Positions 16,650 through 24,915 of a stretch of 64,000 nt of DNA are shown here, one piece after another. Within the stretch, counting starts at the first letter, position 1. Each line of letters begins with the position of its first letter. This stretch comes from Streptomyces sp. 2131.1 (GTDB taxonomy: Bacteria > Actinomycetota > Actinomycetes > Streptomycetales > Streptomycetaceae), in NCBI RefSeq assembly GCF_900105515.1, contig NZ_FNSY01000001.1, forward strand, positions 5,692,001 to 5,756,000. The letters are read 5' to 3'. The position numbers were made by a program, and so were the translations under genes. Below the pieces are notes generated by a model that worked only from the letters and a program-made list of their open reading frames with translations, did not search any database and was not told the DNA's origin.

Positions 16650-17588
16650 ATGAAGGCGATCAGCTACAGCCGGTTCGGCGACGAGAGCGTCCTGGAGTAC
16701 GGGGAGCTGCCCGACCCGAAGGTGGGCCCCGACACAGTCCTGGTCAAGGTGCGGGCCGCCGCCGTGAACCCGGTCGACCGGCAGGCCCGCGAAGGCAACC
16801 TGGACGGCATGCTGGACACGGTCTTCCCGGTGATCCCCGGCTGGGACGTCTCCGGGGTCGTCGTCCAGCCCGGCGTCGCCGTCGACGAGTTCGCGGTCGG
16901 CGACGAGGTCGTCGGCTACGTCCGCGAGGACTTCCTGAGCCGGGGCACCTTCGCCGAGTACGTGGCCGCGCCCGTACGCACCCTCGCGCGCAAACCGCTG
17001 CGCCTGAGCTTCGAGGAGGCGGCGGGCCTGCCCCTGGCCGGGCTCACCGCCTACCAGGTGCTCCACCGCACCCTGCGCGTCCGGGAGGGCGACACCGTCC
17101 TCGTCCACGCGGCGGCCGGCGGCGTCGGCTCGCTCGCCGTCCAGCTCGCCCGTCACGCCGGCTGCCGCGTCATCGGCACCGCGAGCGAACGCAACCACGA
17201 CCACCTGCGCACGCTCGGCGCGGAGCCCGTGGCGTACGGGGAGGGGCTCGCGGACCGGCTGCGGGCACTGGCCCCCGACGGCATCGACGCCGCCTTCGAC
17301 ACCGTGGGCGGGGACGCCCTGCGCGCCTCCGCCGAGACCCTGGCCCCGGACGGGCGCCTCGCCTCCATCGTGGACACCGAGGTCTTCTCGTACGGCGGCC
17401 GTTACGCGTTCGTCCGGCCCGACGCCGACGATCTGGCGCACCTCGCGGAGCTGGCCGAGCAGGGCATCGTCGCGGTCCACGTCGACCGGGTCTTCCCGCT
17501 GGCCGAGACGGCGGCGGCCCAGCGGCTGAACGCCGAGGGGCGGACGCGCGGCAAGATCGTCGTCACCGTGGACTGGGACTCGGCTTAG
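16650..17588 (+). CDS. NADP-dependent quinone oxidoreductase (zinc-free MDR family)
   Basis: 312-aa medium-chain reductase. Seen: N-terminal GroES-like fold (MKAISYSRFGDESVLEYGEL), GWDVSGVVV, then the Rossmann motif VHAAAGGVGSLAVQLARHAG and the C-terminal INAEG-type end (QRLNAEGRTRGKIVV). No zinc-binding Cys cluster is present, which fits the QOR branch. GGTCGGAG stands close before the ATG at 16650. It is 49 bp after gudD on the same strand and could be co-transcribed. It overlaps the convergent DUF202 gene by 4 bp. Substrate unknown. Confidence 0.9.
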   Translation: MKAISYSRFGDESVLEYGELPDPKVGPDTVLVKVRAAAVNPVDRQAREGNLDGMLDTVFPVIPGWDVSGVVVQPGVAVDEFAVGDEVVGYVREDFLSRGTFAEYVAAPVRTLARKPLRLSFEEAAGLPLAGLTAYQVLHRTLRVREGDTVLVHAAAGGVGSLAVQLARHAGCRVIGTASERNHDHLRTLGAEPVAYGEGLADRLRALAPDGIDAAFDTVGGDALRASAETLAPDGRLASIVDTEVFSYGGRYAFVRPDADDLAHLAELAEQGIVAVHVDRVFPLAETAAAQRLNAEGRTRGKIVVTVDWDSA

Positions 17589-17896
17589 AACAGCATGAAC
17601 GCCGCGAGCACCGCCAGCGCCACCACGCACGCGGCAGCGGTGACCGCGCCCCCCACCCCCATCGGCTCCGGGCGCGCGCCGCCCATGCGCTGCACCCGCC
17701 GGTTGGCGACCCACAGGAACCCCACCCAGGCCAGCGCGCTCAGCGACAGCGCCACGACCCCCGCGCTCGTCGCCCCGGCGTGCAGCGTCTGCCGCACGGC
17801 CAGCACGGCCGCCACCGTGCAGGACAGCGTCGTACGCCGCCATGCCAGCCGGGTCCGCTCGGGCTGGAGGCCCGGGTCGCGCTCCTCGGCGGTCAC
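17585..17896 (-). CDS. DUF202 membrane protein
   Basis: 103 aa. DUF202 signature near the N-terminus (DPGLQPERTRLAWRRTTLS) followed by three hydrophobic helices, the usual topology of the family. GTG start at 17896 is the first in-frame start after the upstream gene and overlaps its stop (GTGA at 17893-17896), so translation is coupled to the second DUF202 gene. Two DUF202 proteins in tandem are common in actinobacteria and may form a heteromer. Function unknown. Confidence 0.85.
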   Translation of the reverse strand: MTAEERDPGLQPERTRLAWRRTTLSCTVAAVLAVRQTLHAGATSAGVVALSLSALAWVGFLWVANRRVQRMGGARPEPMGVGGAVTAAACVVALAVLAAFMLF

Positions 17897-18288
17897 CGGC
17901 CCTCCCAGCCGAAGAGGACCACCACCACCATGGCCACCGCCACCACGGCGACCGCGACGCTCAGCAGCGTCGGGAAACGTGAGACCGGCAGATCCTCGCC
18001 GCGCCGCATCGCCCGCTCGCACCTCACCCAGTGGTTGACCGCCCGCAGCGCGCACAGCACACCGGCCGCGAGCAGCGCGAGCGCCAGACCGGCCCGCACG
18101 CCCCACGACAGCTCCGGCAGGAACTGGTCGACGGCGAAGCCCCCGCCGATCAGCGCCAGCGCCGTCCGGATCCAGGCCAGGAAGGTCCGCTCGTTGGCGA
18201 GCGAGAAACGGTAGTCCGGGGTCTCGCCCTCGGCGCGGATGCGTTGCGGGGCGAACCACAGCCGCAGACTCTGTACGAATTCGTTCAC
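17893..18288 (-). CDS. DUF202 (YidH-type) membrane protein
   Basis: 131 aa. The YidH/DUF202 motif is clear: PDYRFSLANERTFLAWIRTAL. Three membrane helices follow (about residues 38-56, 64-84 and 105-126), with an amphipathic N-terminus (MNEFVQSLRLWFAPQRI). It is the first gene of a two-gene operon with the shorter DUF202 protein at 17585. The Nudix gene upstream stops 9 bp before it, so all of 17585-18837 could be one transcript. Function unknown. Confidence 0.87.
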   Translation of the reverse strand: MNEFVQSLRLWFAPQRIRAEGETPDYRFSLANERTFLAWIRTALALIGGGFAVDQFLPELSWGVRAGLALALLAAGVLCALRAVNHWVRCERAMRRGEDLPVSRFPTLLSVAVAVVAVAMVVVVLFGWEGR

Positions 18289-18297
18289 GCGTGGACC

Positions 18298-18837
18298 TTA
18301 TCGGCCAGTATTTCGCTCACGCAGTGCCCGCAGCCGCCGGTAGCAGTCGAGCCCGTCCGGCACCCACAGCCAGTCGTCGAGCCGCCGCTCCAGCTCCCCG
18401 TCGTCCAGGAAGGTGTGCCAGGCGACCTCCTCCACCTGCGGCCGCACCGGCAGCTCGCAGCGGACCTGGTAGACCGACGACCACCAGGTGTGCCGGCCGC
18501 CCTCGTACAGGAACTTGAACAGCGGCTCCGGGCGGGGGAGCCCCGAGACGCCCAGTTCCTCCTCGGCCTCCCGCAGCGCCGCCCCGTCGTAGCTCTCGCC
18601 CGCGCCGACCACCCCGCCGACGAACATGTCGTAGTGCGAGGGGAACACCAGCTTGGTCGCGGTCCTGCGGTGCACGAAGACCCGGCCCCCGGCATCCCGC
18701 GCCTCGATGAACACGCACCGGTGGCGCAGGCCCCGGGCCGTCGCCTCACCGCGCGGCGCCTGCCCCACGACCACGTCGTTCTCGTCGACGATGTCCAGGA
18801 TCTCGTCCGAAGGGTTCATCTCCGCAGAAGGGCTCAT
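18298..18837 (-). CDS. Nudix hydrolase
   Basis: 179-aa hydrolase of nucleoside-diphosphate-linked substrates. The Nudix box is complete, beginning at GGVVGAGESYDGAAL and continuing REAEEELGV (G-x5-E-x7-REUXEEXGU). The N-terminal part (DEILDIVDENDVVVGQAPRGEATARG) resembles the IPP isomerase/YfcD-like Nudix group, whose substrates are not firmly known. ATG at 18837 is chosen; an alternative ATG lies at 18819. Nearby genes on the same strand are two DUF202 proteins. Catalytic competence is likely, substrate not assignable. Confidence 0.88.
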   Translation of the reverse strand: MSPSAEMNPSDEILDIVDENDVVVGQAPRGEATARGLRHRCVFIEARDAGGRVFVHRRTATKLVFPSHYDMFVGGVVGAGESYDGAALREAEEELGVSGLPRPEPLFKFLYEGGRHTWWSSVYQVRCELPVRPQVEEVAWHTFLDDGELERRLDDWLWVPDGLDCYRRLRALRERNTGR

Positions 18838-18885
18838 GCCCGCCATCCAACAGCAGACCCCCACCACCCCGCCCGGCCCGGGGCC

Positions 18886-19776
18886 TCAGCGCCGCTGGAG
18901 GCTGTGCGTCCCGCGCCGCACCGGTCCCTCGGGCATCGCCGGGTGCAGGCCCAGCAGCACGATCCCGGTCACGATCGCCGCGAGCCCGGCCGCCTGCCAG
19001 GCCAGCGCGCCCGGGTCGGTCCGCACCTGGTCGCCCATGAACCCGATCCCGCAGGCGATCCCGGCCAGCGGCTGGGCCGCCGTCAGCGCGGGCAGCGACA
19101 TCCGCAGCGGGCCCGTCTCGAAGGCGCTCTGCACCAGCAGCAGGCCCGTCACCCCGAGCACCAGCACCGCGTACGGCTGCCAGGACGTCATCAGGCCCGA
19201 CCAGCCGCCTTCCGAGAAACGCTGCCCGCTGACCCGGGTCAGGGCGTCCTGCAACCCGTAGAGCAGCCCCGCCGCCACCGCGAGCATCGCCGGGGAGGCG
19301 GTGGACCGCCGGCGCTTGGCGAACGCGGTGAGCAGCAGGGCGAGCCCCGCCACGACGCCCACCACCAGCCAGTGCCGCAGCGGACTGGAGACCGCCCGGC
19401 CGCCCTGCGGCTGGCCCGCCAGCAGGAACGCGGCGACCCCGCCGGCCAGCAGCCAGAGCCCCGCCCAGCCCTGCCGGCCCAGCCGCTGGCCGGTGCGGTG
19501 CCGGGACAGGGCCATCGCGAAGAGCAGGTTGGTCGCCAGCAGCGGTTCGACGAGGGAGACCTCGCCCTTGCCGAGTGCCAGGGCGCCCAGCACCATCCCG
19601 CACACCATGAGGCCGATGCCGGCCAGCCAGCTGCGCACCTTCATCAGGTCGAGCAGCAGCCGGAACGTCAGGTAGTCGCGCTTGGGCGCGTGGGCGGCGG
19701 CGGCCTGCTGGAGCACGAAGCCGAAGCCCAGGCAGCAGGCGGCAGCCACGGCGAGCACGAGGACCAGCACCGACAC
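18886..19776 (-). CDS. DMT superfamily (EamA-like) transporter
   Basis: 296-aa polytopic membrane protein, about ten hydrophobic segments, beginning directly with a helix (MSVLVLVLAVAAACCLGFGF) and with the internal LGKGEVSLVEPLLATNLLFA block that actinobacterial DMT proteins share. The second half repeats the pattern (TGPLRMSLPALTAAQPLAGI). GTG at 19776 is chosen since GGTGGAG lies just before it and translation then begins at the first helix. The Arg-rich C-terminal tail is cytoplasmic. Substrate unknown. Confidence 0.85.
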   Translation of the reverse strand: MSVLVLVLAVAAACCLGFGFVLQQAAAAHAPKRDYLTFRLLLDLMKVRSWLAGIGLMVCGMVLGALALGKGEVSLVEPLLATNLLFAMALSRHRTGQRLGRQGWAGLWLLAGGVAAFLLAGQPQGGRAVSSPLRHWLVVGVVAGLALLLTAFAKRRRSTASPAMLAVAAGLLYGLQDALTRVSGQRFSEGGWSGLMTSWQPYAVLVLGVTGLLLVQSAFETGPLRMSLPALTAAQPLAGIACGIGFMGDQVRTDPGALAWQAAGLAAIVTGIVLLGLHPAMPEGPVRRGTHSLQRR

Positions 19777-19943
19777 GTCTCCACCCCACGTCAGGCCGGA
19801 AGAGGGTGATGTGGTTCGACGATAACGTCTGGCCCCGGCGGACGCGGGGACAGCGCGGCCGACCGGGCGGTTGACGTGGGGACGGGCGGTACCGAAGATC
19901 TGACGCACCAGTAACTTCGCGAGCCCCGACAAGGATGGAAGCC

Positions 19944-21599
19944 ATGGCGTACGACGCTGATGTGATCGTGATCGGGGCGGGGCTCGCGGGGCTCGTGGCC
20001 ACCGCCGAGCTCGTGGACGCGGGCCGCTCGGTCATCCTCCTCGACCAGGAGCCCGAGCAGTCGCTCGGCGGCCAGGCGCACTGGTCCTTCGGAGGCCTCT
20101 TCCTCGTCGACTCGCCCGAGCAGCGCCGGATGCGCATCAAGGACAGCCACGAGCTGGCCCTCCAGGACTGGCTGGGCACGGCCGGTTTCGACCGCGAGGA
20201 GGACCACTGGCCCCGCAGGTGGGCCGAGGCGTACGTCGACTTCGCCGCCGGGGAGAAGCGTTCCTGGCTGCACGCCCAGGGCATGCGGTTCTTCCCCGTC
20301 GTCGGCTGGGCCGAGCGCGGCGGCTACGACGCCAACGGCCACGGCAACTCCGTCCCCCGCTTCCACATCACCTGGGGTACCGGCCCCGGCGTCGTCGCCC
20401 CCTTCGAGCGACGGGTCCGCGAGGGCGTCGCCAAGGGCCTGGTCACCTTCCGCTTCCGCCACCGGGTGACCGGACTCGCCCGCACCGGGGGCGCCGTCGA
20501 CACGGTGACCGGCGAGATACTGGAGCCGAGCGCCGCCCCGCGCGGCACCGCGAGCAGCCGTGAGGCCGCCGGCACCTTCGAGCTGAAGGCCCAGGCGGTG
20601 ATCGTCACCTCTGGCGGCATCGGCGGCAACCACGACCTCGTACGCGAGCAGTGGCCCGACCGGCTCGGCACCCCGCCGGCCAAGCTGCTCTCCGGAGTCC
20701 CCGCGCACGTCGACGGGCTGATGCTCGGCATCGCCGAGAAGGCGGGCGCCCACCACATCAACCGCGACAGGATGTGGCACTACACCGAGGGCATCGAGAA
20801 CTGGAACCCCATCTGGGACAAGCACGCCATCCGCATCCTGCCCGGCCCGTCCTCCCTCTGGCTGGACGCGACCGGCAAGCGGCTGCCCGTCCCGCTCTTC
20901 CCAGGCTTCGACACGCTGGGCACCCTCGAACACATCATGCGCACCGGCCACGACTACACCTGGTTCGTGCTGGACCGGAAGATCATCGGCAAGGAGTTCG
21001 CGCTCTCCGGCTCCGAGCAGAACCCCGACCTGACAGGCAAGTCGATCCGCGACGTCATCGGCCGCGCCCGCGCCGACGTGCCGGGCCCGGTGAAGGCGTT
21101 CATGGACAACGGCGTGGACTTCGTCGTGGAGAAGGACCTCGGCGCCCTCGTCCGCGGCATGAACGCGCTCACCGGGGACGGGCTCATCGACGAGGACGCG
21201 CTGCGCCGCGAGATCACCGCCCGCGACCGGGAGATCGCCAACCCCTTCACCAAGGACCTCCAGATCACCGCGGTCCGGGGCGCCCGCACCTACCTCGGCG
21301 ACAAGCTGATCCGCACCGCCGCGCCCCACCGCATCCTCGACCCCAAGGCCGGGCCGCTCATCGCCGTACGGCTGAACATCCTGACCCGCAAGTCGCTCGG
21401 CGGCCTGCAGACCGACCTGTCCTCGCGGGTGCTGACCGGGGACGGCACCCCGCTGGACGGGGTGTACGCGGCGGGCGAGGCGGCCGGCTTCGGCGGCGGC
21501 GGGGTGCACGGCTACCGCTCCCTGGAAGGCACCTTCCTCGGCGGCTGCATCTTCTCCGGCCGGGCGGCGGGCCGCGCGGCGGCGAAGGCGGTCGGCTGA
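19944..21599 (+). CDS. FAD-binding dehydrogenase (ketosteroid dehydrogenase/fumarate reductase-like)
   Basis: About 551 aa. N-terminal dinucleotide fold DVIVIGAGLAGLVATAELVDAG (seen in two parts) and C-terminal FAD motif GVYAAGEAAGFGGGGVHGYR, then LEGTFLGGCIFSGRAAGRAAA. These fit the FAD_binding_2 family, related to 3-ketosteroid delta-1-dehydrogenases and fumarate reductase flavoproteins. ATG at 19944 is preceded by AAGGATGGAAG; an ATG at 19935 in the same frame is possible. Transcribed divergently from the DMT transporter with 167 bp between. No electron-transfer partner lies beside it. Substrate unknown. Confidence 0.87.
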   Translation: MAYDADVIVIGAGLAGLVATAELVDAGRSVILLDQEPEQSLGGQAHWSFGGLFLVDSPEQRRMRIKDSHELALQDWLGTAGFDREEDHWPRRWAEAYVDFAAGEKRSWLHAQGMRFFPVVGWAERGGYDANGHGNSVPRFHITWGTGPGVVAPFERRVREGVAKGLVTFRFRHRVTGLARTGGAVDTVTGEILEPSAAPRGTASSREAAGTFELKAQAVIVTSGGIGGNHDLVREQWPDRLGTPPAKLLSGVPAHVDGLMLGIAEKAGAHHINRDRMWHYTEGIENWNPIWDKHAIRILPGPSSLWLDATGKRLPVPLFPGFDTLGTLEHIMRTGHDYTWFVLDRKIIGKEFALSGSEQNPDLTGKSIRDVIGRARADVPGPVKAFMDNGVDFVVEKDLGALVRGMNALTGDGLIDEDALRREITARDREIANPFTKDLQITAVRGARTYLGDKLIRTAAPHRILDPKAGPLIAVRLNILTRKSLGGLQTDLSSRVLTGDGTPLDGVYAAGEAAGFGGGGVHGYRSLEGTFLGGCIFSGRAAGRAAAKAVG

Positions 21600-21686
21600 G
21601 GACTTCCCTGCCCAGGGCGCGTCCGTCCGGTGGGGTTCCGGGGGCGGAACCGTGGGGAGACGCCGTTAACCGGGCATGGGAAGAAG

Positions 21687-22937
21687 ATGCCAGGAGTAGC
21701 CGAACCCGTCATCAACCTCGTCCGGCGCACCACCGAGCCCGTCGCCGCGCAGACCCTGCGCTCCACGGGCGCGGCGGTCATCGCCTATGCCGTGGCGACC
21801 GCGACGCTGACCGAGCCCGCGCCCCTGACCGCACCGCTGACCGCGCTGCTCGTCGTCCAGGTCACCCTCTACGCCACCGTCAACATGTCGGTCAAGCGTG
21901 TGGTGGCCGTCGTCGTCGGTGTCCTCATCGCGAGCGGCTTCAGCGCCCTGGTCGGCATTTCCTGGTGGAGCCTGGGGCTGACCATCTTCACGGCGCTGAT
22001 CATCGGCAGACTGGTCCGGGTGGACGAGTTCGTCCCCGAGGTGGCGATCAGCGCCATGCTCGTCCTCGGTGTCACCTCGGGAGCCGCGCGGTCCAGCATG
22101 GCGTGGGAGCGCGTGTACGAGACGCTGATCGGCGCGGGCGTGGGCCTGCTGTTCAACCTGCTGTTCGCCCCGCCCGTGTGGGTGCAGACCGCGGGGGCGT
22201 CCATCGACGGACTGGCCCGCGAGATGGGGCAGATGTTCCGCGATCTGGGCAGCGACCTCGCCCGTCCGGTGACCGTCGCGGAGGCGGCCGACCGGCTGCA
22301 CCGGGCCCGCCGCCTCGACCACGACATCGTCGAGGTGGACGCCTCTCTGCGGCAGGCCGAGGAAAGCCTCATGTACAACCCGAGGGTGCGGCAGGGGCTC
22401 CTGCACCGCGTGGTCCTGCGCACCGGCCTGGACACGCTGGAGATCTGCGCGGTCGTCGTACGGGTGCTGTCCCGGACGCTGACCGACCTCGCCAAGGACC
22501 GGGGCGACTCGCCCCAGTTCCCCGCCGAGGTCGCCACCCACATCACGGAACTGTTCGAACAGATGGCGGGGGCCATCGAGAGCTTCTCGGTGCTCATCAC
22601 GACCCCGGTCGCCGCCAGCGCCGAGGCGGCCGAGGACCGGCTCACCGAGGCGCTCGACGCCAGCCGGGCGACCCGCGACCTGGTGGCGGACATGCTGCTG
22701 GCCGCCGTGCAGGAGCACCCCAGGAAGTGGCAGCTGCACGGGGCGCTGCTCGCCGAGGTGGACCGCATCCTGGACGAGCTCGACATCGAGAAGCGCGCCG
22801 AGCGCCTGGGCCAGGAACTCGACCGCCGCTCCGCCGTACTCCACGAACGCCACCCCCGGCTGCTCGCGTTCCGCCGCCGCCTGGGCCTGGTGAAGAGCGG
22901 GGACCGGGAGAAGCGGGCGGAGGCCGAGGTGCGGTGA
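21687..22937 (+). CDS. aromatic acid exporter family (FUSC-like) membrane protein
   Basis: 416 aa. N-terminal half has about six membrane helices (AAVIAYAVATATLTEPAPL, ALLVVQVTLYATVNMSVKRV, VVGVLIASGFSALVGI and others), a large cytoplasmic helical domain follows (LARPVTVAEAADRLHRARRL and on to the Arg/Glu-rich end). This is the layout of ArAE/FUSC proteins that export aromatic acids. ATG at 21687 gives the conserved N-terminus MPGVAEPVINLVRRTTEPVA; an in-frame start 57 bp upstream is less likely. It stops 7 bp from the convergent ASCH gene. The substrate is not known. Confidence 0.85.
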   Translation: MPGVAEPVINLVRRTTEPVAAQTLRSTGAAVIAYAVATATLTEPAPLTAPLTALLVVQVTLYATVNMSVKRVVAVVVGVLIASGFSALVGISWWSLGLTIFTALIIGRLVRVDEFVPEVAISAMLVLGVTSGAARSSMAWERVYETLIGAGVGLLFNLLFAPPVWVQTAGASIDGLAREMGQMFRDLGSDLARPVTVAEAADRLHRARRLDHDIVEVDASLRQAEESLMYNPRVRQGLLHRVVLRTGLDTLEICAVVVRVLSRTLTDLAKDRGDSPQFPAEVATHITELFEQMAGAIESFSVLITTPVAASAEAAEDRLTEALDASRATRDLVADMLLAAVQEHPRKWQLHGALLAEVDRILDELDIEKRAERLGQELDRRSAVLHERHPRLLAFRRRLGLVKSGDREKRAEAEVR

Positions 22938-22944
22938 CGGCGGC

Positions 22945-23382
22945 TCAGCCCTTGCGGGGGCCGATGCGCTCGACGACCCGGAACCGCTCGGCGACGATCA
23001 TCGTGTCGTCGTCGACCGCGAACTCCGGGTCGCCGAGCGCGTCCCGCATCTCCTCGCTGTGCCAGAACCGCTCGTGCCCCGCCCGCCACTCGGCGACCGA
23101 GGCATAGCCCTCGCCCTCGTCCAGCGCGTGCTGGAGATCCACGTCCGCCAGCCGGAGCACGCGGACCTCCGTCACTTCGAGTACGGCGATCTCCCGGCCG
23201 TCCGAGTCGATGAGGGCGGACCGCTCACCGACCGGGGGCAGCTCCTCCTGCTCGATCTCGTACTCCACGAGCAGGCCGGAGGTCGACACCTTGCGCCCGT
23301 CCAGGACCGCGGCGACCAACTGGTCGCGCAGCGGCCCCGGGAAGGCGAGCAGGAAGGGCTTGAGCGCTTCACGGTTCTCCAT
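22945..23382 (-). CDS. ASCH domain protein
   Basis: 145 aa. ASCH/PUA-like fold, with the motif region PLRDQLVAAVLDGRKVSTSGLL near residues 15-40 and the later WRAGHERFWHSE block. The family is suggested to bind RNA; one E. coli member hydrolyses N4-acetylcytidine. ATG at 23382 (MENREALKPFLLAFPG) is chosen over the longer frame, which would be translated from the antisense of the PPDDG repeat and gives a spurious GRRRV repeat. Divergent from the molybdopterin oxidoreductase. Confidence 0.85.
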   Translation of the reverse strand: MENREALKPFLLAFPGPLRDQLVAAVLDGRKVSTSGLLVEYEIEQEELPPVGERSALIDSDGREIAVLEVTEVRVLRLADVDLQHALDEGEGYASVAEWRAGHERFWHSEEMRDALGDPEFAVDDDTMIVAERFRVVERIGPRKG

Positions 23383-23492
23383 GGCGCCAGTCTGGCATCG
23401 GGCCCCGGACAGCCGCGTGGCAAATCTGACGGGACGGTGACGGCCCGCCGCCGCCCCTGGCGCCCGGGCGCCCCGGGTGCTCGAATCGTCGG

Positions 23493-24290
23493 GTGAACAG
23501 TTCCCCACCCGACGACGGCCCACCCGACGACGGCCCACCCGACGACGGCCCACCCGACGACGGCCCACCCGACGACGGCCCGGACGGCGTCGGCGCGCCC
23601 GTCGGCCGCCGCGTGGTCCTGGGCATGCTGGGCCTCGGCGCCGCCGGACTCGTCGCCGCGCCCGTCCTGCAACGGACGCTCGAATCGGGCCTCGGCGCGG
23701 TCGCGGGCAAGGACCCCACCGGGCTCACCGGCCTGCTGCCCAACGGCGGCGGCTTCCGCTACTACTCCGTCGCCTCCTCCGTACCGGCCAAGGGGGCGGC
23801 CGACTACCGGCTGAGGATCGACGGGCTCGTCGACCGCCCGGCCACGTACACGCTGGACACGCTGCGGCGCATGGAGCAGACCCGGATCGTCCGGGACGTC
23901 CAGTGCGTCACCGGCTGGCGGGTGCCGGAAACGGCCTTCGAGGGCGTACGGCTCTCCGCTCTGCTGGACGCGGCCGGCGTGCGGTCCGGGGCGAAGGCCG
24001 TCCGCTTCACCTGCTTCGACGGCACCTACAGCGAGAGCCTGACACTCGCCCAGGCCCGCCGCGCCGACGTGCTCGTGGCACTGCGGATGGACGACGGGCC
24101 GGTGTCGCACGCCCACGGCGGGCCGGTGCGGCTGTACGTGGCCCCGATGTATTTCTACAAGTCGGCGAAATGGCTCTCCGGGATCACCGTCACGGACTCC
24201 GTACGCCCCGGATACTGGGAGAAGCTCGGTTATGACGTCGACGCCTGGGTCGGCCGGTCCAATGGCCGCGACGACGCCCCCACCGTCTGA
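23493..24290 (+). CDS. molybdopterin-dependent oxidoreductase (sulfite oxidase-like) with PPDDG repeat leader
   Basis: 265 aa. The N-terminus is five tandem PPDDG units (residues 5-29) from a perfect 15-bp DNA repeat, then a Tat-like leader/anchor GRRVVLGMLGLGAAGLVAAP, then a sulfite oxidase-fold domain with the likely molybdenum-binding Cys in VQCVTGWRVPETAFEGVRL. No heme domain is present; the next gene, overlapping, is a cytochrome b, so the pair resembles periplasmic MsrP/MsrQ-type (YedY/YedZ) systems. GTG at 23493 is the first start in frame. An unusually long disordered acidic stretch before the twin arginines is odd for Tat substrates. Physiological substrate unknown. Confidence 0.87.
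   Translation: MNSSPPDDGPPDDGPPDDGPPDDGPPDDGPDGVGAPVGRRVVLGMLGLGAAGLVAAPVLQRTLESGLGAVAGKDPTGLTGLLPNGGGFRYYSVASSVPAKGAADYRLRIDGLVDRPATYTLDTLRRMEQTRIVRDVQCVTGWRVPETAFEGVRLSALLDAAGVRSGAKAVRFTCFDGTYSESLTLAQARRADVLVALRMDDGPVSHAHGGPVRLYVAPMYFYKSAKWLSGITVTDSVRPGYWEKLGYDVDAWVGRSNGRDDAPTV
23505..23579 (+). repeat. five perfect 15-bp tandem repeats (CCACCCGACGACGGC)
   Basis: Five uninterrupted identical copies, inside the coding region of the molybdopterin oxidoreductase and encoding PPDDG each time. The unit length is a multiple of 3, so copy-number change keeps the frame. Confidence 0.95.
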
Positions 24291-24915
24291 ACCGGCGGGC
24301 CGGGTGCACCGGTTCGCCCGCCCGGTACGCCTGGTGCACCGGGCGACGGCCGCGCTGATGCTGCTGTGCGTGGCCTCGGCCGCCTGCCTGTACGTGCCGC
24401 AGCTCGCCGAGCTCGTCGGCCGCCGCCACCTCGTGGTCACCGTGCACGAGTGGTCCGGACTGCTGATCCCCGTACCGCTGCTCGCGGGCCTCGCGGCGCG
24501 GTCGCTGCGGGCGGACCTGCGGCGGCTCAACCGCTTCGGGGCGCACGACCGGCGGTGGCTGCGGGCGGTGCTCCGGCGCGACCGGCGGCCCGGGGCGCGG
24601 CCGGCCGGGAAGTTCAACGCCGGGCAGAAGCTGTACGCGGCGTGGATCGCCGGGGCGGTGCTCGTCATGGCGGGCACCGGACTCCTGATGTGGTTCACCG
24701 GTTTCGCCCCGCTGGTGTGGCGCACCGCCGCGACCTTCGTCCACGACTGGCTGGCCCTCGCCGCCGGCCTCGTGCTGGCCGGCCACGTCGCCATGGCGTA
24801 CGCCGACCCGGAGGCACGCCGCGGCATGCGCTCCGGGTCGGTGGGCGGGGAGTGGGCCCGCCGCGAGCACCCGCTGTGGGTGCCCGGCGGGCGGGACCGG
24901 CTAGACGATCAGTGA
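24232..24915 (+). CDS. cytochrome b/b6 domain membrane protein
   Basis: 227 aa (or 217 aa from the ATG at 24262). Four hydrophobic helices with His residues in the positions expected for heme b: RLVHRATAALMLLCVAS, VVTVHEWSGLLIPVP, VHDWLALAAGLVLAGHVAM. The KFNAGQKLYAAWIAGAVLVM block is typical of cytochrome b subunits of formate dehydrogenase-type complexes. It overlaps the molybdopterin gene by up to 59 bp, which implies coupled translation and a functional pair: the cytochrome would pass electrons between quinones and the exported molybdoenzyme. It overlaps the convergent gntP gene by 15 bp. Confidence 0.85.
   Translation: MTSTPGSAGPMAATTPPPSEPAGRVHRFARPVRLVHRATAALMLLCVASAACLYVPQLAELVGRRHLVVTVHEWSGLLIPVPLLAGLAARSLRADLRRLNRFGAHDRRWLRAVLRRDRRPGARPAGKFNAGQKLYAAWIAGAVLVMAGTGLLMWFTGFAPLVWRTAATFVHDWLALAAGLVLAGHVAMAYADPEARRGMRSGSVGGEWARREHPLWVPGGRDRLDDQ

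Noticed and set aside
22945..23568. Longer ASCH protein beginning with GRRRV repeats
   Set aside because: The extension is the antisense of the PPDDG repeat; a better start at 23382 gives the family N-terminus.
23477..23580. CRISPR-like array from the 15-bp repeat
   Set aside because: The copies are contiguous with no spacers, the period is 15 bp, and they lie inside a coding region; a minisatellite, not CRISPR.
11761..24915. 3' overlaps of convergent genes (11761-11771, 17585-17588, 24901-24915) as signs of antisense control
   Set aside because: Short convergent overlaps are ordinary in compact streptomycete chromosomes.
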